A stretch of DNA of 64,000 nucleotides from Silene conica (Eukaryota > Streptophyta > Magnoliopsida > Caryophyllales > Caryophyllaceae): assembly GCA_029255685.2 (NCBI GenBank), contig CM055318.2, positions 17,551,001 to 17,615,000 of the forward strand, read 5' to 3'. The position numbers were made by a program, and so were the translations under genes. Within the stretch, counting starts at the first letter, position 1; every line of letters starts with the position of its first letter. Under the pieces are notes generated by a model. The model did no database searches and had not been told where the DNA came from. It saw only the letters and a list, made by a program, of their open reading frames with translations. Positions 11,189 to 19,295 of the stretch are shown piece by piece.

Positions 11189-12712
11189 ATGCCTCCATCT
11201 CGTGCCACCCGCTCTCATCAAAAGAAACCTTCACCTCCTTCGCCAACTCCGTCACCCCCACCGTCTCCAACACCCATAGCCACCGCCGCACCACCATCTG
11301 ACAAAGGCAAACGACGAAAACTCAACCGCTCGTCTCCTTCCATCTCCGATGACATGCATGAAATGGGTTTTACATCTCAAAACCCGCGCACTCTGTTTTC
11401 CGAGTATTCGATTGAAGCCACTAGGGAAGGTCTTGAAAGAGTTCGAATGACCAAGAACGAAGGTATGTTGATCGAACGTGTCCTCCCTTATGCTATACAT
11501 GCGGGTCGTTATTACTCACGGTCATGGGTCGAAAGTTTGAAGTCTTTAGGTTTCTTTAAAGAATTCCTAAAATATCAGGGATGGGAGTACATTAGTAGCT
11601 TTTCTGGGTTGATTTTCCCTATTGAGATGGTTCAGTTTCTTGCTTCGGTTAAAAAGTGTGACAATGGCATTGTGGGTGTCGTGAATGGAAAGGATGTGGT
11701 CATAACCAAATCGGATATTTGTGATATCTTCAATCTTGATCAAGAAGGGTTAAATCTTGACCCAAAGTTGGAGTGGAACGTAGTTTCTAAAGAACAAAAA
11801 TTGGTGATTAAGTACTTTGATGCGGATGCCACTGAGGTAACACCCCTGCTTACTGTATCCTTTAACCCCAAATTGAAATTCTTCTTGAATTTTTTGTGGA
11901 ACACTGTGTTGCCTCGTCGGGGTGGTCGGGATAAGCTTGCTAGTGTCGAAGCCGTGGTATTGTATAGTTGGTTGGAGGGACAGAAAGTCGACTTAGCTTC
12001 CTTATTATGTCACAAAATTTGTCAAGTTTCGAAAGTGGTTGTTAAGGAGAAGTTTTGCTCAACCGTCGACATTCCATATGGAATGTGGATATCCGAATTA
12101 TTGCTTAAAAAGGGTGTGGTTGATGATAATAGTTTTGGAATTAAGCCAAAAGATGTTATGAATGATCGTTTGTTGAAACTAATGGGAATTTGTTTTGATG
12201 GGGTTGATCTCGCGTTTGGTAAGAACGAACCAACTCCGAATCCTTCACCATCTTTTGCGGGTCTTGAAGCCAAGATGGACAAAATACTTGGTCTCTGTGA
12301 AATCAAAAAGGAAAAGGATGAGGCTGGGGGTAGTTGTAAGAAGAGGAGTCGTGGATTTGAGGACGAGGTCAAGGAGTGGATGGAAAAAGTTGATAAACAT
12401 TTGGTAAAGATTGGGTCAGAGGTCTCGGTGACATGCTCGGAATTATTAGCCGTGAGTGATCGTCTTTCCTTCTTAACATCTCAAGGAGGAGCTATCGTAC
12501 GAGATCATGGGTTGTTGCGAGAGGATGCTTCTAAAGCACTTGAGGCCGTCAAGGCACTCTCGCTCAAGGTCCTTAATTTTGAAATTGCACTTAATGCTCA
12601 GGGAAGGAACGTGACCAGTTGCCTCGATAGATTGGAGACCCTCGAATTCCGTACCCGACCCGACTACGTCAATCCTTATGCCAAGAATCCGGGTTCAAGC
12701 TCTCGTTCTTGA
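11189..12712 (+). CDS. Third ORF of S1, Sirevirus envelope-position / plant transposon protein
   Basis: A 507-aa ORF after pol, where Sireviruses carry the so-called env-like gene. The start MPPSRATRSHQKK is basic, then proline-rich (about 10-40), then a cluster GKRRKLNR that looks like a nuclear localisation signal. The central domain (about 60-340; motifs EYSIEATREGLERVRMTKNEG, GWEYISSFSGLIFPIE, DICDIFNLD, LWNTVLPRRGGRDKL, DIPYGMWISELLLKKGVV) resembles the family called putative plant transposon protein. The C-terminal 130 residues look helical or coiled-coil (WMEKVDKHLVKIGSEVSVTCSELL). I see no signal peptide and no convincing membrane span, so an envelope role is doubtful. The S2 homologue is much more diverged than gag or pol. 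Function unknown. Confidence 0.8.
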   Translation: MPPSRATRSHQKKPSPPSPTPSPPPSPTPIATAAPPSDKGKRRKLNRSSPSISDDMHEMGFTSQNPRTLFSEYSIEATREGLERVRMTKNEGMLIERVLPYAIHAGRYYSRSWVESLKSLGFFKEFLKYQGWEYISSFSGLIFPIEMVQFLASVKKCDNGIVGVVNGKDVVITKSDICDIFNLDQEGLNLDPKLEWNVVSKEQKLVIKYFDADATEVTPLLTVSFNPKLKFFLNFLWNTVLPRRGGRDKLASVEAVVLYSWLEGQKVDLASLLCHKICQVSKVVVKEKFCSTVDIPYGMWISELLLKKGVVDDNSFGIKPKDVMNDRLLKLMGICFDGVDLAFGKNEPTPNPSPSFAGLEAKMDKILGLCEIKKEKDEAGGSCKKRSRGFEDEVKEWMEKVDKHLVKIGSEVSVTCSELLAVSDRLSFLTSQGGAIVRDHGLLREDASKALEAVKALSLKVLNFEIALNAQGRNVTSCLDRLETLEFRTRPDYVNPYAKNPGSSSRS

Positions 12713-13436
12713 TGCTCCATACCTGTCCCTGTTCTTGTTGGATTAAGGTTGTGTTGTTGTTGTTTTTGCTCTAAGTCAGGTGGACTTATAAAACAATTCT
12801 CTAATTATGGCCCAATTTGATTTCTAGCCCATTAAGGAATCCGAAGCTTATCCTCTTTTGCTTCTTCGGATTTCCTAATCTTACCAGGCCCAACCATTAT
12901 CACAACCGGCCTTGCTTTTGTTTTTTGATGCGGCTCATCTGACATTACCTTATTTTGGCCCATCTTCCTTTAATATCTTTTGCAGGCCCAGTTATCCGAT
13001 TCCACTAGCCGGCCCAATTTTCTCTAAACACTGTTACTTCTTCATTCGGCCCATTGGCTTAGTATTTTGGATTGTTTGTGTATATTTTTAACATTCCGTA
13101 TGTGGTTATGTGATATTTTCTATGTTCATATTATTTCGACTCGTTTATATGCTTGCTTATGCTTCGTACGTATATTATTCTAGTCGTTTCATGTCTTTGT
13201 TCTCATCTTTTCGATGATGTCAAGAGGGGGAAATATGCGACTTAGATTAGAATTTGCCTAAGCTTGCTCCTTGTCGTAATTCATTGTCTCTTAGGGTCCT
13301 TAAAGGATATGGGATAGATAGAAGATAAAAACCCTAAGTTGACCTTTGCTATGAATGACCATTATTATATTGAGGGGGAACATACACTTAGACACAAAAT
13401 CTAAGAGAGACTTGCCATCATCAAAAAGGGGGAATT
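12713..13436 (+). promoter_or_regulatory. S1 3' region with TGGGCC (site II-like) array and multiple polypurine tracts
   Basis: About seven GGCCCA/GCCCA motifs lie between about 12808 and 13055; the reverse complement TGGGCC is the plant site II element bound by TCP factors. S2 has about eight in the matching region. Three G-rich purine tracts follow, near 13223-13232, 13371-13380 and 13425-13436. The last directly precedes the LTR and is the likely plus-strand primer; repeated polypurine tracts are a known Sirevirus feature. Confidence 0.65.
13419..13436 (+). other. Polypurine tract of S1
   Basis: CATCAAAAAGGGGGAATT abuts the TGTTGAACC start of the 3' LTR. It is the expected plus-strand primer. 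Confidence 0.85.
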
Positions 13437-14919
13437 TGTTGAACCATATATTCAAATATATATATAGTATATATGTTTATGTTTTGATAATGACAAGTCT
13501 AGCTATTTATATATTATATACTCGTATGTATAATCGTGTGCTAAGTGTACAGAATATTAGTGACAAGATCTAATCTATCAAGTGTAAAAGATTCAAGTAT
13601 ATTAGTCAATGAATTGACTAAAGTCGAAGATCGATAGAAGATCACAAGCGCGCATAATGAACTAAAGTTATATTTATCAGCTATAGCTTTAGTACAAGAT
13701 TGGTTCTAGTTATAGCCCGTAGCTATAACTCTATATCTTGAAGAAATGATCGAGAATATATATGTGTTTTAAAGTAAAACGTTTGTTTCCTATTTTGTGT
13801 CGTGTAGTATTAATGTTTAAATGGTATTCTGTTTAAATATGGAATTATTAATCTTAATAGGATTATATAATATATCTTTTAGTTAAATAAGAAATAAATA
13901 ATTGTCTTATGAGATAATTATTTATTACTAAAATTAACTAAAGATTTTTTATATGATTTTAATTGTCAAAAATATATAATCTAGATAAAGTTTGTTTCGA
14001 TTTTGGAAATCGTGTGATATGCCACATTACCATAAATCGTATATGACTTATTTAAATAAATATTATGTATTTATTTAATGTCCTAAATAAACTAAGATTA
14101 TATTATGGTAATATATTTTATTATCTTTGACATGATTTAGGAAGTTGATTTAATAAGGATACTAATTGTTTATTATATAAAGATCTTTCCTAAATATGAA
14201 TTAGGAAATTAATTCCTTATATAATACATATAGTATATTATTAAATCTTTCCTAAATATATTAAGATTAGATTTAAGGTAGTATTACTAAAAGACTAGTA
14301 TTCTAGTTTAAGTAATATTCCTAAATCATCTAGGGTTTAAATTACCTAGATACATATTCTATATAAATAGACTACCATGATACATTAAAACACACGAAAT
14401 ACACAACACACATACACGCATATCGAGAGAGAGCCGCCGTTCATATATTCTTCAAGATCGAGCTTTTCATTGTCAAATCCGATTCAAGATTCAAGTGCTC
14501 AAGCATTGATCTTATTCATTCAAGATTGTGACACCAAGAAAACATTGAAGACTTTATCTTATTTACGTAAGATAGATTGAGTATTTAGCGGTACTCGTTG
14601 TAAGACAAATATTTAACGGTATTTGTCGTAGCTAGATATTTAACGGTATCTAGATTGAGTTGTGACTAACATCAAAGTCGCACGAGTAGGGTTGATAAAA
14701 TTGTAATCCAGAGTTGGTACTAATTTTATTAATCGAGAATAGTGGACGTAGGTCTCAGAGTGTGAGACTGAACCACTTCAAAAATATCGTGCCTCTCTTT
14801 ATTATTTGCTCTACTCAAAGATCATCATACAACTACACACACATCGAAGAAGATTTTAAAAGAAGGCATACTCAATTCAACCCCCCCTTCTTGAGTATAT
14901 TATATCAATAGACTCTTCA
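13437..14919 (+). repeat. S1 3' LTR
   Basis: A 1483-bp copy of 3418-4900 with about three visible substitutions and no length change, ending in CTCTTCA followed by the TSD AAGAT. Confidence 0.95.
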
Positions 14920-14940
14920 AAGATGAATGTCGACACTTTA
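14920..14940 (-). repeat. 21-bp island of G1 LTR between S1 and S2
   Basis: AAGAT (S1 TSD), then 11 bp of G1 LTR, then CTTTA (S2 TSD). The same sequence is uninterrupted in the right G1 LTR near 48795-48820, which proves two independent insertions into one LTR. Confidence 0.93.
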
Positions 14941-16418
14941 TGAAGAGTCTATTGATATAATATACTCAAGAAGGGGGAGGTTGAATTGAGTATGCCTTCT
15001 TTTTAAATCTTCTTTGATGTGTGTACGTTTGTGTGATGATCTTCGAGTAAAACAAATAAGGAGAGACACAATATTTTTGAAGTGGTTCAGTCTCACACTT
15101 TGAGACCTACGTCCACTATTCTCGATTAATAAAATTAGTACCAACTCTGGATTACAATTTTATCAACCCTACTCGTGCGACTTTGATGTTAGTCACAACT
15201 CTATCTAGATACCGTTAAATATCTCGCTACGACAAATACCGTTAAATATTTGCCTTACAATGAGTACCGCTAAATACTCGTTCTATCTTACGTTAATAAG
15301 ATAAAGTCTTCGATGTTTCTTGATGTCACAATCTTGAATGAATAAGATCAATGCTTGAGCACTTGAATATTGAATCGGATATGACAATGATAAGCTCGAA
15401 TATTGAAATAGACGATCGGCGGTTTCTCTCTTGATTTGCGTGTATATGTGTGTGTGTTTCGTGTAGACTAATATGTCATAGGTAGTCTATTTATATAGAA
15501 TATGTATCTAGGTAATTCAAACCCTAGATGATTTAGGAATATTACTTAAACTAGAATACTAGTCTTTTAGTAATACTACCTTAAATCTAATCTTAATATA
15601 TTTAGGAAAGATTTAATAATATACTATATGTATTATATAAGGAATCAATTTCCTAATTCATAGTTAAGAAAGATCCTTATATAATAAATAATTAGTATCC
15701 TTATTGTATCAACTTCCTAAACCATGTCAAAAATAATAAAATATATTACCATAATATAATCTTAGTTTGTTTAGGATATTAAATAAATACATAATATTTA
15801 TTTAAATACATCCTACACGATTTATAGCAACGTGACATGTTACACGTTTCCCAAAAATCGAAACAAACCATATCTTAGATTATATATTTTGACAAATAGA
15901 ATCATATAAAAATCCTTAGTTTATTTTAGTAATAAATAATTATCTCATAAGACAATTATTTATTCCTTATTAAACTTAAATATATTTTATATAATCCTAT
16001 TAAGATTAACAATTCTATTTTTAAAATAGAATACCAATTAAACACTAATTCTACACGACACTAAATTTGAAACAAACGTTTCAACCTAAACACATATATA
16101 TTCCGATCATTTCTTCATAATATAAAGTTATAGCTACGGGCTATAACTTGAATCAATCTTGTACTAAAGCTATAGTTGATAAGTATAACTTTAGTCTTTT
16201 ATGCGCGCTTGAGATCGTCCATCAATCTTCGACTTAGTCAATTCCTTGACTAATATGCTTGAATCTTTTATACTTGATTGATTAGATCTTGTTACTAATA
16301 TTCTGTACACTTAGCACACGATTATACGTACGAGTATATAATATATAAATAGCTAGACTTGTCATTATCAAAACATAAATATATATACTATATATATATT
16401 TGAATATATGGTTCAACA
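14941..16418 (-). repeat. S2 3' LTR (left copy)
   Basis: Starts TGAAGAGTCT and ends GGTTCAACA on the plus strand; equals 32965-34440 apart from a few changes. The reverse of the S1 LTR at roughly 95 percent by eye. The GTTATAGC hairpin is near 16127-16150. Confidence 0.93.
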
Positions 16419-17096
16419 AATTCCCCCTTTTTGATGATGGCAAGTCTCTCTTAGATTTTGTGTCTAAGTGTATGTTCCCCCTCAATATAATAAAGGTCAA
16501 TTATAGTAAAGATTCACTTAGGGTTTCTATCTTCTATCTATCCCATATCCTTTAAGGACCCTAAGAGACAATGAATTACGACAAGGAGCAAGCTTAGGCA
16601 AATTCTAATCTAAGTCGCATATTTCCCCCTCTTGACATCATCGAAAAGATGAGAACAACGACATGAAACGACTAGAATAATATACGACGAAAACATAGGC
16701 AAGCATATAAACGAGTCTAAAAATATGAACATAGAAAATATTATACAAACACATACGTAATGTCAAAATATACACAACCAAGTCGAAAATACTATGCCAA
16801 TGGGCCGATTATGTAACAATAGAGTTGTAAGAAAAATTGGGCCTGGCTAAGGTTAAGATAAGGGCCTGCAAAAAGGATAGCAAATTTAGATGGGCCAAGG
16901 CAAAAGGAGGTAACAAGTTGGGCCACATCAAAACAGGGATTAGGTTTGGGCCAGTTAGGGTTAGAAGATTCCTAATGGGCCAGGGAAGGGAATTGGGCCA
17001 TAATACGAAAAAGTTTATAAGTCCACCACCGGACTTGGAGCAAAACAACAACAACAAACCAATCTAAATTCGAAAGACAAAGACGAAGGAAGAGGA
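16419..17096 (-). promoter_or_regulatory. S2 3' region with TGGGCC array and polypurine tracts
   Basis: In minus orientation, three purine tracts (16419-16440, near 16474 and near 16621) and about eight TGGGCC/AGGGCC motifs between 16801 and 17000. The spacing differs from S1 but motif density is kept, which supports function rather than chance. Confidence 0.6.
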
Positions 17097-17620
17097 TCAA
17101 GAACGAGAGCTTGATGCAGGGGTCTTGGCATACGGACTCACATACTCGGGTCGGGTACGGAACTCAAGGGTATCCAATCGGTCCAAACAACTACTGACGT
17201 TTCTTCCTTGAGCATTTAGAGCCAACTCGAAGTTGAGTATTTTCAATGAAAGCGCCTTAACCGCTTCAAGAGCTTGACTCGCATCTTTGCACAATAACCC
17301 GTGATCCCTTACCATAGCACCACCTTGGGACGTGAGGAATGAGAGTCGATCACTAATAACGAGTAATTCGGAGCACATGACCGATACCTCTGATCCCAGT
17401 TTACCAAGTTGTTTATCAACTTTCATCATCCATGCCCTTAATTCGGTCTCAAACCCATGACTTCCCGTAGCACTACCACCTCCTGCCTCTGCTTTCTCCC
17501 TTTTCACTTCACACAATCCAAGAATCTGATCGACCTTAGCGTCAAGACCGGCAAACGAAGGTGAAGGAGTAGCCGAGGGCTCCGGTCCTACATTCTTGCC
17601 AAAGGTAAGATCAATCCCTT
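17097..17620 (-). pseudogene. Third ORF of S2, C-terminal part (split by T1)
   Basis: The C-terminal portion homologous to S1 residues about 340-507 (MKVDKQLGKLGSEVSVMCSELL, SLTSQGGAMVRDHGLL-like, RTRPEYVSPYAK). The frame is open from the T1 junction (TSD CCCTT at 17616-17620) to the stop at 17097. The N-terminal part is at 25700-26705. The gene was intact until T1 inserted. Confidence 0.85.
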
Positions 17621-17890
17621 TGATACGTGTCTATTTTATGATGTTTTACATCTATTTTTACACGTATTTGGTCGCTCATTTACTACGTTTTAGCCTTTAT
17701 TTCCCACAAATTGTGTACTTTCGTATTTTTATGCACTTTTGCAGATTTATGCGGAAAAGAGACGATTTAGCACCAAATTCGTATCCTCAAGTCTTTAGCT
17801 TAATTAAGGAATAAATGGAAAGTCAACTGGAGTCAAAATCAAGTACCAAGAGTCAAAACAGAAGAAATCCGAAGATTTCCGTACAGAAGC

Positions 17891-18022
17891 GGTCGACCGA
17901 CCAGCTAAACGGGTCGGCCGACCAGGCCTGATTTTCATAAAGCCCAAATTCCAAGAAAGGCCGGAAATAAGAGAAGCCCAGCAGGAAGTGGTCGACCGAC
18001 CAGCTATACGGGTCGGCCGACC
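17891..18022. repeat. Two paired 12-mer sites in T1 LTR
   Basis: GGTCGACCGACC at 17891-17902 pairs with GGTCGGCCGACC at 17912-17923, and the same two words recur at 17990-18001 and 18011-18022. In both the starts are 21 bp apart with a 9-bp gap; the two halves can pair at 11 of 12 positions as a hairpin. Confidence 0.95.
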
Positions 18023-18097
18023 AGAACGAAGCCCAATCGATTTCTTTTTCGGAAATAAAGTAGAGTTTTAGCTTTTAGGAAACTCTTAGTTTTTACC

Positions 18098-18107
18098 CTA
18101 TATAAAC
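18098..18107 (+). promoter_or_regulatory. TATA box of T1 5' LTR
   Basis: CTATATAAAC lies about 75 bp after the second paired 12-mer site. This is the likely core promoter; the right LTR repeats it near 24619. Confidence 0.55.
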
Positions 18108-18504
18108 TAATCTTGCGATTAGGGTTTTGCATCTCTTTTATCTATCGAATACACCATCTTTCTACTATCTTAAATCTCATTATATATTTTTAGTTTTGCA
18201 ATCTTTCAATAGTTCCCAAGTATTCAATAAAGTTAATTCCGTTCTGCCTTAATCCCAATTGTGGTAATTCTTCTTTGATCTAGTTTCATTATTGTTCTTA
18301 TTGCTTTTATTACAATTGTTAAGTTAGAATCTCAAGCTTTATTTGAATCTTGCATGTTTAGATTATTTACTATGTTTTCCATGTTTATTCCCAATTTTGT
18401 ATTCGTCTTAACAATTATGAGTAGCTAATTTTCATATGTTAGGATGTAGGGAATAATATGCATAGGTAAATAAAATCCGAAAACCCGACCTGTAGCAGGA
18501 CCAC

Positions 18505-18578
18505 GGTCGGCCGACTGGAATAGTCGGTCGGTCGACCGAGGCCGTGGTCGGCCGACTGGAGTAGCCGGTCGGTCGACC
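18505..18578. repeat. Run of four 12-mers in T1 LTR
   Basis: GGTCGGCCGACT (18505), GGTCGGTCGACC (18526), GGTCGGCCGACT (18546) and GGTCGGTCGACC (18567): spacings 21, 20 and 21 bp. The words are the reverse-complement forms of those at 17891. Confidence 0.93.
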
Positions 18579-19178
18579 ACTCGCGTCTGTTTTCTTATTT
18601 CGTCTTTTCTTATAAATTATAATATCCTGCAATGAGACCAATAGGAGACTTGTAGGATGTTAGTAATGACCTACCCAAGATTGAAAGATACGGGAAGGGC
18701 ATTGGTTTACACCTTAAGACGGATAGGTTACTAAAGGCTGAGAAGTATGTAACCTGGGATTTAGGAATCACCCTTATTGTTGACACCCAATAATTGTGAG
18801 ACCTAGGAACTAATAGCATAGGCCGAAAGGAGCTATTAGGTAGCATAGACCTAAAAAGATATGTTACACCCCCTTACGCGACTGCAATACATGTTGACCT
18901 TAGGATTTATTTTACCTTAGCTATTTATTACCCGAACATCCTAGCATTCTCTTTTATTATATTTTATTCTCATCTTTTTATTCTTGTTTTATTTCAATCT
19001 TTGCTTTAGATATAGTAATCAACCAATCAACCCCAAATTTGTTACCTTTAAACATTAACATTAAGACAATAAACATTCCCCACCTCTTTGTGGTTCGACC
19101 CTGACTTTCACTATCTATTGTTAAGGTTAGGAATTATAAATTTTATCTTTGATACCCTCAACGACGGGCATCAAATTT

Positions 19179-19196
19179 TGGCGCCGTTGCCGGGGA
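19179..19196 (+). other. Primer binding site (tRNA-Asp type) of T1
   Basis: TGGCGCCGTTGCCGGGGA, complementary to the 3' end of plant tRNA-Asp, five bases after the LTR. Athila-type gypsy elements commonly use this primer. Confidence 0.85.
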
Positions 19197-19295
19197 GGTG
19201 ACGCCAGTGTTTGTTGTTTTTTGTTTTTGTTTCTCTTTGTTTAAGGAACTTTTTGTTCCTTAAACCTTCTCACCTTTTTCTTGTAGTTTCCTCTT

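Larger units (their letters stand above)
3418..14919 (+). mobile_element. S1, complete Sirevirus-type Ty1/copia retrotransposon
   Basis: An 11.5-kb element with two 1483-bp LTRs, TG...CA ends, a 5-bp TSD, a tRNA-iMet primer site, gag, pol and a third ORF after pol, and several polypurine tracts. Copia domain order (protease, integrase, RT, RNase H) plus a long gag with two zinc knuckles and an additional 3' ORF is the layout of the Sirevirus lineage. The LTRs differ at only about three visible positions, so the insertion is recent. All three ORFs are open, so it may be capable of movement. S2 is a second family member in inverse orientation next to it. Confidence 0.93.
17621..19173 (+). repeat. 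T1 5' LTR
   Basis: 1553 bp, starts TGATACGTG, ends GGGCATCA. It contains paired 12-mers at 17891/17912, 17990/18011, 18505/18526 and 18546/18567, and a TATA element near 18098-18107. Visible differences from the right LTR are near 18399, 18415 and 18634. Confidence 0.95.

Noticed and set aside
10914-11279. 121-codon open frame before the Sirevirus third ORF
   Set aside because: It begins with GTG, has no ATG, overlaps the third ORF in another frame and is biased by C-rich sequence. S2 has a similar open stretch, also without ATG, and the encoded sequences are poorly conserved.
11189-12712. True viral envelope glycoprotein
   Set aside because: No signal peptide, no clear membrane span and a probable nuclear localisation cluster; env-like is used only for its position.
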